Shown here in pieces: positions 8,122-18,509 of a DNA stretch of 64,000 nucleotides. The DNA is taken from NCBI GenBank assembly GCA_907163075.1, contig CAJQTY010000001.1, positions 1,240,001 through 1,304,000 of the forward strand. Reading direction: 5' to 3'. The notes beneath the pieces are model-generated. The model was given only the letters and a program-made list of their open reading frames with translations. It was not told the origin of the DNA and did no database searches. The translations under genes were made by a program, and so were the position numbers. Origin of the DNA: an uncultured Rhodocyclaceae bacterium (lineage in GTDB: Bacteria > Pseudomonadota > Gammaproteobacteria > Burkholderiales > Rhodocyclaceae). Position 1 is the first letter of the stretch. Every line of letters begins with the position of its first letter.

Positions 8122-10470
8122 TCAACGATTCTCCAGGCGGTTGTAGTCAAACAGGCCGGCCTCGAGCGGTGCCCATTTCGCATAACCATCGACCAGCGCA
8201 TCACTCGCCGCCCAGAAATTCGGGCTGGTGCGCCGGATCGCGAAGCGGTCGGCGAGGGCGCGGTAATCCTTCTCCGAGGCGAGCTTGCCGATGGCTTCCG
8301 TGAGCGCCGGCAGTTCGGCGGGCGTGACGCGGTAGATCGCGCTCGGATAGGCGCCGATGAAGCCGGGCACGACGGTCAGCGTGTTCTCTTCCGGCAGCAA
8401 TTCGGATTTTTCCAGCAGCACATGCGACACATTGCTGTGGCCGATGATGCTCAGCAGGGTGAAGTACTGCGGCGCCTGCGGCGGGTCGTCGACGCGCAGG
8501 ACAACCGTCGGCGGCAGCAGTGAGAGGCTGGCGCCGCGTAGCGCCGCCAAGCGCTGCAGTTCTTTGCGCAAGACCGCGTTGCGCACGCCGGCCAGATCGA
8601 ATCGCGACCCGAGCACCGGCGCCAGGCGCTTGCCCAGTAAACCGTACAGCTCGCGTTGCGGATCCGCGCTGCGATAGGAGATGCCGGACTCCTCTTCCAG
8701 GCGGTTTTTGCTGCCGGCGATGTAGGATTTGACCTCGGCGCTGGCGCCGCGATACCAGTAGTCGCGAATCGGCTGGCGCGAGGCCTTGGGCAGCAGCATC
8801 AGGAAGTTACTTTCGCCCTCCATGCGCAGAAAGTCCATGTACAGGCGGCTGACGAGCTGATGCCCGATATTGCCGTAGGGATCGTAGCCGGCGACGAGCA
8901 GGTAATAGATGCGCTCGAACAACGGGTAGCCGATCAGCCAGGATGTCTTCGGCGCCTCGCCGACCAGTCCCTTGACGACCGAGGCGCTGTTGAACTGGCG
9001 AATGATCGTCAGGGCCGCGCTCGGGTTACGCCCATCACCGTCCCAGACGTCGGACAGATCGACCTTGCGCTCGCCGCCGAAGCGCTGCCTGAGCAGCTCG
9101 CCCTTGGCCTTGAGCGCCCTCGTCTCGAGCGCGGACAACTCGCGCCAGGCGGCAAGGGCACGCGCATCGCTGCCGTAGGCCGCGGGCAATCTCAGGTTGT
9201 CGGCCTGGCGCGCCAGCAGTTCGGCGGCAGCCGCGCTGTTGTCGGCATCGGGATTGACGAAGAAGACCCAGAAACGCGAGTCGATGACATTGAGCGCCAT
9301 CTGGCCGCGGCACACCGGACCCTTGATGAAGTTCATGACAAAGAACTCGGCTTCGTCGAGCAGAAAGCGGTAGCGCGAATCGGGCGGTATCGCGGCAAAG
9401 GTGACGAACGGGTTCGACGCCAATTCGATAGCGTAGGACGGCAGCGCGTCGACCGTGTAGACCGCGTCGAGGAACCAGCCGCGGAACTTGGCCATGCGTG
9501 CCGGCGAGAGCAGATAGGGCATGTGCGTTTTGGCCAGTATTGTTTCGCTCTCCGGCTCGATACGGTAATAGACGCGGGCAACGCCCGGATCCTCGTATGG
9601 ACGGCGCGTGGCAACCGGCCGCGTTGCCACGCCCGGCGCGGTCGCCGAACGGACGACGCGGAACGAGCGCCGCCGCGCATCGCTCTCGAAAATCAGGTGG
9701 CCAAGGTACAGGTGCTCGTACAGGTAACGGCTCATCAGCCGCTCCTTGAGCGAATCCCCGTTCAGGAAGCGCTCCCAGTCCCGCACCTGACGCGCGATGT
9801 CGGGCGGCAGCCCCACCGGCGCATCGTCCGGCGACCCGGCGGCGAGCCAGCGCGTCACCACGTCGAGTTCCGAGGTGCTCAGCGCCGGCAGCCCGTAGGG
9901 CATGCCGGCGAGCGGATGATCGCGCTCGTAGGCGTCGTACTCGTCCAGCCGCGGGCAGGTCTGATCGCGATCGAGCGAAAAGTCAAAGTCCTTCGACAGC
10001 ACCGTGTCGTCCGGCAGCGGATGCGTTCGCTTGAGCGCCAGGCTGCGGTAAAGAACGCTCGCCGACAGGTTGTTCTCGGGCGTGGACATGCGTTCGTTGA
10101 GCACCGGGTGGAAGCCCTTTTGCCGCCATTCCGACGGCGGCTGCGCGTCGACGAAGAGGCGCGTCGGCGGCGCCTCGTCCAGGCGCGTTCCATCGTAGAC
10201 GACGGCCTTGGTGGCACCGCGCGCAACGCCTTCCCAGGCACCGAGCTTGAGCTGACACGGCGCATCGTAGCAGGCATGGCAAACGACGCAGCGGCGCTCG
10301 ATCACCGGCCGCACATCCTTGCTATAAGAGACACCGCCCGCAGCGGCGATGGGAACCTGGTCAAAACGCTGCGGGTCGGCCGGGCCGAAGCGCTGATCCA
10401 GAGAATCCTGTCGGAGCGTCGCGCAACCGGCGACACAGACGAGGATGAGAGCGAGTGTTGAGCGGCGCAT
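8122..10470 (-). CDS. cti: Periplasmic fatty acid cis/trans isomerase (lipoprotein-type start)
   Basis: Cti converts cis-unsaturated acyl chains of membrane phospholipids to trans, rapidly stiffening the membrane under solvent or heat stress. The protein of 782 residues has a c-type heme site CVVCH near residue 60, and the following long region (SKDFDFSLDRDQTCPRLDEY, HPLAGMPYGLP) fits the family. I start at ATG 10470 rather than the further upstream ATG because this gives a signal sequence with a lipobox (LVCVAGC, Cys16). The protein is therefore probably a periplasmic lipoprotein, whereas the described Pseudomonas enzyme is exported by an ordinary signal peptide. It is monocistronic. Confidence 0.9.
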   Translation of the reverse strand: MRRSTLALILVCVAGCATLRQDSLDQRFGPADPQRFDQVPIAAAGGVSYSKDVRPVIERRCVVCHACYDAPCQLKLGAWEGVARGATKAVVYDGTRLDEAPPTRLFVDAQPPSEWRQKGFHPVLNERMSTPENNLSASVLYRSLALKRTHPLPDDTVLSKDFDFSLDRDQTCPRLDEYDAYERDHPLAGMPYGLPALSTSELDVVTRWLAAGSPDDAPVGLPPDIARQVRDWERFLNGDSLKERLMSRYLYEHLYLGHLIFESDARRRSFRVVRSATAPGVATRPVATRRPYEDPGVARVYYRIEPESETILAKTHMPYLLSPARMAKFRGWFLDAVYTVDALPSYAIELASNPFVTFAAIPPDSRYRFLLDEAEFFVMNFIKGPVCRGQMALNVIDSRFWVFFVNPDADNSAAAAELLARQADNLRLPAAYGSDARALAAWRELSALETRALKAKGELLRQRFGGERKVDLSDVWDGDGRNPSAALTIIRQFNSASVVKGLVGEAPKTSWLIGYPLFERIYYLLVAGYDPYGNIGHQLVSRLYMDFLRMEGESNFLMLLPKASRQPIRDYWYRGASAEVKSYIAGSKNRLEEESGISYRSADPQRELYGLLGKRLAPVLGSRFDLAGVRNAVLRKELQRLAALRGASLSLLPPTVVLRVDDPPQAPQYFTLLSIIGHSNVSHVLLEKSELLPEENTLTVVPGFIGAYPSAIYRVTPAELPALTEAIGKLASEKDYRALADRFAIRRTSPNFWAASDALVDGYAKWAPLEAGLFDYNRLENR

Positions 10471-10752
10471 GTCAGTCGGCCAAAGGTAATCAAACCGATG
10501 ATAGCCTGCCGCTTTTTCGGTGCCGAAGCAAGCTGTTGGCAATCGGGCGGTCGCGGCAATGCCAGGAGAATTCAAGCTGGAAGAATCGGTTCAAACTCTT
10601 TCATTTGGCCCGTTGGAAGCAGAGCGAGCAATGAAGCACAAGACGCGGAAAATCCCGATTCGCAGAGGCATGCGGAAATTATCGACAGCAATTCACGATC
10701 GTCTTCGGGAATGAATCATTCGCCATCGCACCTCGCACAGCGCGTAAGCAGG

Positions 10753-11328
10753 CTACTTCTCGGAACTGCCGGCCTTCGTGCCATTTTCGGTCGTGAGGCC
10801 GGGTATCTGGAGACCGGAAAACATGCTCAGCGCTTGATTCTTCAGTTGATCCTGCATCTGATGAACCATCTTTTTGCTTTGATCCATGTAGGTAGCCATC
10901 ATGGTCTGCATGGCCGGTTCCTGGAAGTTCATGAACTGCGACCACATGTCGCTTTGCGCCAGACTGCTGTTCTCGCCATAGAGCGAACGCGACTGTTCCT
11001 GAAGTTTTTTCTGAAAATCGGAAAACGACCGGATGTTCGTTTCCATGTATTTCCCGAGCATTCCCTGCATCGCGTGCCCGTAGAAGCGGATCATTTGCGA
11101 CAGGAGCTCGGTGGTGAACAGCGGAACGCCGGCGGTTTCCTCTTCGATGATAATCTGCAACAGAATGCTGCGCGTTAAATCCTCGCTGGTCTTTGCATCC
11201 ACCACCTTGAAGTTCACCAGAGACAGAACAAGACATTTCACATCACTCAGCGTGATGTAGGCACTCGTCTTGGTGTCGTAAAGACGGCGATTCGGATACT
11301 TCTTGATCAGTCGCACCGACTCGGACAT
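10753..11328 (-). CDS. phaR: PHB synthesis repressor / granule-associated regulator PhaR
   Basis: A 191-residue protein with the PHB accumulation regulatory domain at its N-terminus (RLIKKYPNRRLYDTKTSAYI) and the following PHB_acc segments. PhaR binds both DNA and PHB granules. It represses phasin and pha genes until granules form and titrate it off DNA. The start at ATG 11328 is set by the GGAGG element and the family's conserved first residues. It lies downstream of phaB and phaC on the same strand, but a terminator separates it from phaB, so it probably has its own promoter. Confidence 0.95.
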   Translation of the reverse strand: MSESVRLIKKYPNRRLYDTKTSAYITLSDVKCLVLSLVNFKVVDAKTSEDLTRSILLQIIIEEETAGVPLFTTELLSQMIRFYGHAMQGMLGKYMETNIRSFSDFQKKLQEQSRSLYGENSSLAQSDMWSQFMNFQEPAMQTMMATYMDQSKKMVHQMQDQLKNQALSMFSGLQIPGLTTENGTKAGSSEK

Positions 11329-11407
11329 TAAGGCCTCCACATTGGCGAAATACGCAGAATACGCTCTAGCGGCGACTTGATGCTGCAAAGCACCATTATA
11401 CATCAGC

Positions 11408-11437
11408 GAAAAAAACAGGCTCCGTAACAGAGCCTGT
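11408..11437 (-). terminator. Rho-independent terminator after phaB
   Basis: On the minus strand ACAGGCTC and GAGCCTGT (arms at 11430-11437 and 11415-11422) form an 8-bp stem with a 7-nt loop, followed by a run of T residues (A-run at 11409-11415 on the plus strand). It lies 23 bp after the phaB stop codon. Confidence 0.85.
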
Positions 11438-11459
11438 CTTCCTTTCCGCTTACGGTCGC

Positions 11460-12203
11460 TTACTGATAGTAAAGACCACCGTTGATGTTCAAGGTCGCGC
11501 CGGTCATGAACGCCGCCAGATCGGATGCCAAGTAGGCGGCCGCGCCACCGATTTCTTCCGGCTTACACAGACGCTTCATCGGCACACCGTCAATGATACC
11601 TTGCAGGATTTCCGGCTTGATGGCCATAACCATCTTGGTTGCGACATAACCGGGAGCAATTACATTGACCGTCACTCCCTTTGCTGCCAGTTCAGAGGCC
11701 AAAGCCTTTGAGAAACCGATCACACCCGCCTTGGCAGCGGAATAGTTGGTTTGCCCGGCCTGTCCCTTGACGCCGTTGAGCGAGGAAATGTTGATGATGC
11801 GACCCCAGCCGCGCTCGGCCATCTTGCTGGAAACCTGCTTGGTCATGTTGAACAGGCTGGTCAGGTTGGTGGCAATCACGGCATCCCACTGGCCCAGGTC
11901 CATCTTCGCGAACATGCGGTCGCGAGTAATCCCGGCGTTGTTCACCAGGATATCGATTGGACCGGCCTTGGCTTCCGCCTCGGCAACCATCGCCGCACAC
12001 GAGTCAAAGCTCGAAATGTCGCCAGAGACACAGACGAAATCCTTGAAACCGGCATCGGCCATTTCCTTCGTCCACTCATCCGGCTTATCGAACTCGGGAT
12101 GGTAGGCAGCAACTACCTTATGCCCCGCTTTGGCGAGTTCTTGACAAATTGCGGTACCGAGACCGCCCATCGCGCCTGTAACCAGAGCAACACGTTGCGT
12201 CAT
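11460..12203 (-). CDS. phaB: Acetoacetyl-CoA reductase (NADPH)
   Basis: PhaB reduces acetoacetyl-CoA to (R)-3-hydroxybutyryl-CoA, the monomer used by PHB synthase. The 247-residue length is normal. It is a short-chain dehydrogenase with the glycine-rich TGAMGGLG nucleotide site near residue 10, NNAG near residue 88, and YSAAKAG as the catalytic YxxxK. The FNMTKQVSSKMAERGWGRII stretch is typical of PhaB rather than FabG. A GGAAAT element precedes the ATG. phaC lies upstream on the same strand; phaA (thiolase) is not in the window. Confidence 0.95.
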   Translation of the reverse strand: MTQRVALVTGAMGGLGTAICQELAKAGHKVVAAYHPEFDKPDEWTKEMADAGFKDFVCVSGDISSFDSCAAMVAEAEAKAGPIDILVNNAGITRDRMFAKMDLGQWDAVIATNLTSLFNMTKQVSSKMAERGWGRIINISSLNGVKGQAGQTNYSAAKAGVIGFSKALASELAAKGVTVNVIAPGYVATKMVMAIKPEILQGIIDGVPMKRLCKPEEIGGAAAYLASDLAAFMTGATLNINGGLYYQ

Positions 12204-12369
12204 GATATTTCCTTTCGTTTGTAAGCCAATGAAATAAATGGAAAGAATCTCTGCAAGTCATCAGTACTTGAGCTGACGAACACAGATGTAACGGGTGCAA
12301 CTCTTTGGATTCAAGTTTCCAATATTTTTCTATACACAACAAAAGTCATCTTTTGGATGACGAAAACAT

Positions 12370-14097
12370 TCAAGCCTTGTCTTTAACGTAGCGGCCTGGC
12401 GCGGGCTCGATGGACTTGTAATTCGCATTGCCGGGCTCTGTCGGTGCGTTTCGTTCGCCGTCCGAAAACTGACGCAACCAGTCGCTCCAGTCACTCCACC
12501 AGCTGCCTTTCTGTTCCTGCGCGCCCGCCATCCAGTCTTGCGCACTTTCGTGCACAGACGAATTGATCCAGTAGCTGCGCCTGTTCTTGCTCGCCGGGTT
12601 GATTACCCCGGCAATGTGCCCGCTTTCGCCCAGAACAAACCGGGACTCCCCGCCCAGCCGCCGACTCCCCGCATACGAGCTTGACCACGGCACGATGTGA
12701 TCTTCCCGCGTCGCCAGCACGTAGTTGGGCATTTGAACACGTCCCAGATCAATCTTGACACCACACATCTCAAGTTTGTCCGGAACGATCAGGTTATTCT
12801 CCAGATAAAGGTTGCGCAGGTAGAAGCAGGCGAAGGGCCCGGGCAGATTGGTACTGTCGGAATTCCAGTAAAGCAGGTCGAACGCTTTTGGTTTGCTGCC
12901 TTTGAGGTAGTTACTGGCGACATAGTTCCAAACAAGATCGTTGGCGCGAAGCATCGAGAACACACTCGACAGTTCGCCTCCTCTCATGATGCCGCCGTTG
13001 GCCATTGCCGCTTCTCGAGCCGACAGTGAGTCCTCGTCGATGAACAACCCGAGTTCGCCGGCCTCGGAATAATCCAGCAGGGTGGTCAGCAAGGTAAGAC
13101 TGGCGACCTTGTCTTCCCCACGGGCGGCAAGCACGGCCAGCGCGCTGGTCAGAATGGTTCCACCCACACACCATCCCAGCACATTCACCTGGCTTACCTC
13201 GCAGATCTCGCGTACCTTGTCGATGGCGGTGATCGGCCCGCGCTCCAGATAGTCGTGCCAGCTTAGTTGCCCATGCTCGTCCTTGGGGTTTCGCCAGGAA
13301 ACGAGAAAGACCGTATTGCCCTGCTCAAGCGCGTAACGGACAAAGGAGTTTTCCGGCTGCAGATCGAGCACGTAGAACTTGTTGATACATGGCGGCACGA
13401 TCAACAGCGGACGCTTCGCCACTTTGGGTGTCAATGGCGAGTACTGGATCAGCTGAATGATCTCATTCTCGAAAATCACGTTACCGGGAGTCGTCGCCAG
13501 ATTCCTGCCCACTTCAAACGCGGATTCATCGGAAATCGATACGCGGCCTTTTCCAAAATCGCCGATCAGGTTGTTGATGCCGTCGGTGATGCTCTGTCCA
13601 TTGGTTTCAAGCGCGCGCCGGATAAACTCGGGGTTGGTCGCCGCGAAATTCGCTGGCGACAGCGCATCAATGAACTGACGCGCCAGAAAACGGAGGCGCT
13701 CTTTTGCTTTGCCCGGGCCGACAGGGATCAGCTCAACGAATTCGCGAACAAAATGCGAATTGAGCAGGTAGGCTTGCCATACATAATCGAACATCGGGCT
13801 GTCACGCCATTCGGCTGAAGAAAAGCGACGATCGCCTGGTTCAGCCTTGACATACGGCGCCGCTTGCTCTCCTTTCGGGCGCAACAACATCGAATTCCAT
13901 AGCTGCTGCTGCTGTTCCAGGAAACACTTTTGCAGGTCTGCCACCTGATCCGGATCGGGCGCCTCAAAAGGCGTCGCCGAAGCACCGGAGACCTTCGGAC
14001 TGGCCTTGAGAAAAGCCGTCACGGCCTGCGTCAGATCCTGACCGACCCGTTCAAAAACTTGCATCGCCGGAGCGAAGGAATTCGACGAAAATGCCAT
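12370..14097 (-). CDS. phaC: Class I polyhydroxyalkanoate synthase
   Basis: PhaC polymerises (R)-3-hydroxyacyl-CoA into PHB at the granule surface. The protein has 575 residues. The lipase-like box is GWCVGG with catalytic Cys310. The Asp of the triad lies in ATREDHIVPW and the His in GESGHIAG. I start at ATG 14097, where the protein begins MAFSSNSFAPAMQ; upstream in-frame codons lack support. Length and sequence fit the single-subunit class I enzymes that favour short-chain monomers. It is transcribed in the same direction as phaB (166 bp gap) and phaR. Confidence 0.95.
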   Translation of the reverse strand: MAFSSNSFAPAMQVFERVGQDLTQAVTAFLKASPKVSGASATPFEAPDPDQVADLQKCFLEQQQQLWNSMLLRPKGEQAAPYVKAEPGDRRFSSAEWRDSPMFDYVWQAYLLNSHFVREFVELIPVGPGKAKERLRFLARQFIDALSPANFAATNPEFIRRALETNGQSITDGINNLIGDFGKGRVSISDESAFEVGRNLATTPGNVIFENEIIQLIQYSPLTPKVAKRPLLIVPPCINKFYVLDLQPENSFVRYALEQGNTVFLVSWRNPKDEHGQLSWHDYLERGPITAIDKVREICEVSQVNVLGWCVGGTILTSALAVLAARGEDKVASLTLLTTLLDYSEAGELGLFIDEDSLSAREAAMANGGIMRGGELSSVFSMLRANDLVWNYVASNYLKGSKPKAFDLLYWNSDSTNLPGPFACFYLRNLYLENNLIVPDKLEMCGVKIDLGRVQMPNYVLATREDHIVPWSSSYAGSRRLGGESRFVLGESGHIAGVINPASKNRRSYWINSSVHESAQDWMAGAQEQKGSWWSDWSDWLRQFSDGERNAPTEPGNANYKSIEPAPGRYVKDKA

Positions 14098-14412
14098 TTG
14101 TTTTTCTCGTGATGACCAGGGCGACGGTGAACGATTGTCAATCAATTTGACAGTGATTTTGCACCGCAACATGTAGACTGTCAATTCTGCTTATGATGTT
14201 TCCGTATCCGGCCGTGGTGATATGCTCACGTAATGTCGGTGCCGTGTTACGATCGCCGCTCTTCGCCGCGCCATTCATCAGTCTTGGCGCGCGTCCGATG
14301 TGGCCAGGCATTCTCGCTTCGCCCGACTCACAAATCCCTGAGTGTTTGCCCAGACTGATTCGTGCATCAGCGCTCGTCGCGCGCGCATGGCAAACGCCTG
14401 GAGTTCTCTCGC
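14098..14412. promoter_or_regulatory. Divergent phaC/rhlE promoter region with TGTCAA repeats
   Basis: The 315-bp gap holds an inverted repeat TGTCAA-5 bp-TTGACA at 14136-14152 and a further TGTCAA at 14179-14184. The position, 40-85 bp before phaC, suits an operator for a phaC regulator. Whether PhaR or another protein binds is unknown. No gene was seen in this gap. Confidence 0.35.
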
Positions 14413-15717
<1,305 letters not shown>

Positions 15718-15820
15718 GCGACTGTCGGGCGGGCATTCCCGGCGCGATAGAATACGCCGTGGCATCAGCCGCCGGCCGCAACGCAACGCCGGGCCGGCCG
15801 ACAAATTTCAGGTTCGTACC

Positions 15821-16522
15821 GTGGACGCAAAGCCCTTTCTCGCGATCATCATCCCCGTGCTCAACGAGGCGCCGGCGATCCGCGCGCAGCTTGAAACGCT
15901 GCAGGCCCTGCGCGGCAAGGGCGCCATTCTTGTTCTTGTCGACGGCGGCAGCAATGACGACACGACCGGGCAGGCGCGCGCGCTGGTTGATCAGATCGTT
16001 GATTCTGCGCGCGGCCGCGCCGTGCAGATGAACGCCGGTGCGCGCAGCAACAGCGCTGAAGTGCTGCTCTTCCTGCACGCCGACACCACGCTGCCGGACT
16101 GCGCGCATGATCGTCTCCGGGAAGCCATCGCGAGCGGCGCACTGTGGGGGCGATTCGACGTACGCATCGATGGCGCTCACCCCTTGTTGCGTGTCGTTGA
16201 ACGCCTTATGAACTGGCGTTCACGGCTGACTGGAATCGCCACCGGCGACCAGGCGATATTTGTTCGCCGCGACCTGTTCGAGCGACTTGGCGGTTTTCCC
16301 GAACTGCCCTTAATGGAAGACATTGCCTTGTCGACAACCCTGAAACGCATCGCCGCGCCGGCCTGCCTGCGCGAACGCGTCATTACCTCGGGGCGGCGCT
16401 GGGAACGGCACGGCGTGCTGCGCACCATTCTGTTGATGTGGCGGTTGCGTGCCGAATTTTTCTTCGGTGCGGACCCCGAAAAACTGGCCGTGCGCTATGG
16501 CTACACACCCCGCCAGCCCTGA
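15821..16522 (+). CDS. GT2-family glycosyltransferase (TIGR04283-like)
   Basis: A 233-residue GT-A fold glycosyltransferase. FLAIIIPVLNEAPAI is the typical start, LVDGGSNDDT holds the nucleotide-binding Asp, and LFLHADTTLP contains the DxD-like element. The order matches the TIGR04283 family, which databases link to arsenosugar synthesis. The best start is GTG 15821, which places the PVLNE motif near residue 13. The next gene overlaps it by 26 bp and is of the TIGR04282/DUF2064 family, its usual partner. The radical SAM and methyltransferase genes of an arsenosugar pathway are not in view, so the pathway is uncertain. Confidence 0.8.
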   Translation: MDAKPFLAIIIPVLNEAPAIRAQLETLQALRGKGAILVLVDGGSNDDTTGQARALVDQIVDSARGRAVQMNAGARSNSAEVLLFLHADTTLPDCAHDRLREAIASGALWGRFDVRIDGAHPLLRVVERLMNWRSRLTGIATGDQAIFVRRDLFERLGGFPELPLMEDIALSTTLKRIAAPACLRERVITSGRRWERHGVLRTILLMWRLRAEFFFGADPEKLAVRYGYTPRQP

Positions 16523-17141
16523 TCCGGTGCGTATCGCGGTGTTTGCCAAGGCGCCGCTACCGGGATCGAGCAAGACGCGGCTCATTCCCGCGCTCGGGGC
16601 AGCGGGTGCGGCGCGGCTGCAACGGCGGCTGATTCTCAACGCCCTGCAACTTACCACGCGCTTCGCACCCGGGAATGTGACGCTGTGGTGCGCGCCGGAT
16701 ACCCGTCAGCGTTTTTTCCGTGCCCTGCATGCCCGATGTGGCGTAAACATCTGCGGCCAGACGGGAGCGGATCTCGGCGAGCGCATGGCCGGCGCCTTTG
16801 ATGCCCACCATGCCCCCTGCCTGCTCATCGGCACCGACTGCCCGGCATTGAACGTCAAGCATCTCGCGAACGCCGCCAACGCGCTGCGGGAAGGCCACGA
16901 CGCCGTCTTCATTCCGGCCGAGGATGGCGGCTATGTTCTGGTCGGCCTGCGTCGCCCGCAGCAACACCTGTTCAAAAATATCGAGTGGGGAAGCGAAAGG
17001 GTCATGGCGCAGACGCGGGAACGCCTGATTGAGCTTGGCCTGCGCTGGGCGGAACCGGTCACGCTATGGGATGTCGATCGGCCCGCCGATCTGCGGCGCC
17101 TTGCGTCGGTCGATGGATTTCGTTACCCGACAGACCAATGA
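16497..17141 (+). CDS. DUF2064 glycosyltransferase-like protein (TIGR04282)
   Basis: A 214-residue protein with the start motif VRIAVFAKAPLPGSSKTRL, near-diagnostic for the DUF2064/TIGR04282 nucleotidyltransferase-like fold. LLIGTDCPAL and IPAEDGGYVLVGL follow in the expected order. It overlaps the preceding glycosyltransferase gene by 26 bp, so the two are translated together. The exact substrate is unknown. Annotation pipelines call it an arsenosugar biosynthesis glycosyltransferase on the basis of neighbourhood in other genomes. Confidence 0.82.
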   Translation: MATHPASPDPVRIAVFAKAPLPGSSKTRLIPALGAAGAARLQRRLILNALQLTTRFAPGNVTLWCAPDTRQRFFRALHARCGVNICGQTGADLGERMAGAFDAHHAPCLLIGTDCPALNVKHLANAANALREGHDAVFIPAEDGGYVLVGLRRPQQHLFKNIEWGSERVMAQTRERLIELGLRWAEPVTLWDVDRPADLRRLASVDGFRYPTDQ

Positions 17142-17164
17142 CGCGGAAAAATGAAAGTGGCGAG

Positions 17165-17259
17165 CCTTACCCCCGGCACTCGCAGTAAGTGGCTGTGGCT
17201 GCTTCCTTCCGGACCTGACCAGATTCACCACCCTGCAATGCGGGGAGACCCGCCGGGGC
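17165..17259 (-). ncRNA. ffs: 4.5S SRP RNA (small bacterial type)
   Basis: Read on the minus strand, the conserved SRP apical core GGTCAGGTCCGGAAGGAAGC is present. The 5' GCCCCGGC and 3' GCCGGGGG ends pair to close the hairpin. The length of about 95 nt fits the small SRP RNA that binds Ffh in co-translational membrane targeting. Ends are estimated from pairing to within a few bases. Confidence 0.93.
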
Positions 17260-17492
17260 AAATACTATCACATCGCCGACGAATGCCGTAACTTACGGCC
17301 GATACGCGCATCGAGCCCGGTAAGCTGGCGTCAAGCACAGCCGCTATCCCCGATGAGCCGTGGAACCGGCCATGGAAAACGCTGTCTTTGCCTGTAGCGC
17401 GGCTTAACGAGGTACCCGGCTGCACGCCGCGCCGGCGTCCACGGCAACCCGTGACCGCCGGCCCTCGCTTTCAACGCCTTCCGGAGAACGTA

Positions 17493-17978
17493 ATGAAGAG
17501 CGACAAGAAAATAATCGGCATCCTGAACACCCTGCTGGCGGGAGAGTTGTCCGCCGTCGACCAGTATCTGATCCACAGCGAAATCTACTCGGACATGGGC
17601 TTCATGCGCCTGGCCGAGAAGGCGCTGCACGAATCCGAGCATGAGCGCCTGCATGCCCGCGCCTTGATCCAGCGCATCCTCTTCCTTGAAGGCAAGCCCG
17701 AGATGGCCAAGCGCGATGCGCTGACGATCGGATCGACGGTGCCGGAAATGCTCGCCGCCGATCTCGCCCTGGAATACAAGGTCGTCGGTGACCTGAAGAA
17801 AGCCATGGCCGCGTGCGAAAAGGCGCAGGATTACGTGACGCGCGACATGCTGGCGATTCAGCTCGAAGACACCGAGATGGATCACGCCTACTACCTGGAG
17901 AAGCAGATCCGGCTGATCGAACTGCTCGGTCTGCAGAACTATCAGCAGAGTCAGGTCGACGCCGGCATGCCGGCATAA
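17493..17978 (+). CDS. bfr: Bacterioferritin subunit with intact ferroxidase centre
   Basis: A 161-residue four-helix ferritin-like subunit that oxidises Fe(II) and stores the mineral in a 24-mer shell. Di-iron ligands are present: E18, E51, H54 and E94, plus E128 and H131 in an ExxH motif. The position of the usual heme ligand Met52 is Arg52, so this subunit probably does not bind heme axially. It sits 12 bp before a second bfr gene with the opposite pattern and is followed by bfd, forming one operon. An AGAACG element precedes ATG 17493. Confidence 0.93.
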   Translation: MKSDKKIIGILNTLLAGELSAVDQYLIHSEIYSDMGFMRLAEKALHESEHERLHARALIQRILFLEGKPEMAKRDALTIGSTVPEMLAADLALEYKVVGDLKKAMAACEKAQDYVTRDMLAIQLEDTEMDHAYYLEKQIRLIELLGLQNYQQSQVDAGMPA

Positions 17979-17990
17979 AGCGGAGTTGCG

Positions 17991-18473
17991 ATGAAAACCG
18001 ACAAGAAGATCATCGGCGCCCTGAACCGGGTACTGAAGAACGAACTGACCGCGATCAACCAGTACTTTCTGCATGCCCGCATGTTCCGCCACTGGGGTCT
18101 GGAGAAACTCAACGACTATCAGTACAAGCAGTCGATCCGCGTCATGAAGGAAGCCGACACGCTGATCGAACGCATCCTCTTCCTGGAGGCGCTGCCCAAT
18201 CTGCAGAGCCTCGGCAAACTGCTGATCGGCGAACACGTCGTCGAGTGCCTGCAAAGCGATCTCGATTACGAGAGCGGTATCCAGCGCCCTCTGCTGATCG
18301 AGAGCATCGCGCTGTGCGAGGAGTTGCAGGACTACGTCAGCCGTGACCTGCTCGAAGATTTGCTCGAACACTGCGAGGAAACCATCGACTGGCTGGAAAC
18401 GCAGCACAGCCTGATCCGGGATGTCACGCTGCCCAACTACCTGCAGGCGCACATCGATCCGGGCGGCGACTGA
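17991..18473 (+). CDS. bfr: Bacterioferritin subunit, heme ligand kept, ferroxidase degraded
   Basis: A 160-residue bacterioferritin. Met52, the axial heme ligand, is present, along with E18, Y25 and E94. The other ferroxidase ligands are lost: residue 51 is Val, residue 54 is Glu, and the C-terminal ExxH is replaced by Cys128...Thr131. This subunit should bind heme but not form a normal di-iron site. With the upstream subunit it resembles the two-subunit bacterioferritins known from Neisseria and Magnetospirillum, in which heme binding and iron oxidation are shared between chains. Hetero-oligomer formation is inferred. Confidence 0.93.
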   Translation: MKTDKKIIGALNRVLKNELTAINQYFLHARMFRHWGLEKLNDYQYKQSIRVMKEADTLIERILFLEALPNLQSLGKLLIGEHVVECLQSDLDYESGIQRPLLIESIALCEELQDYVSRDLLEDLLEHCEETIDWLETQHSLIRDVTLPNYLQAHIDPGGD

Positions 18474-18509
18474 GCACGCGGATCGTTGGCATTGGCCTGG
18501 GGGTTCTTC

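Noticed and set aside
8656-10461. 601-codon plus-strand frame
   Set aside because: Exactly opposite cti, with no signal sequence, domain or ribosome site. Shadow of the real gene.
10498-11178. 226-codon plus-strand frame near phaR
   Set aside because: Overlaps phaR in antisense, has no start signal and resembles nothing known.
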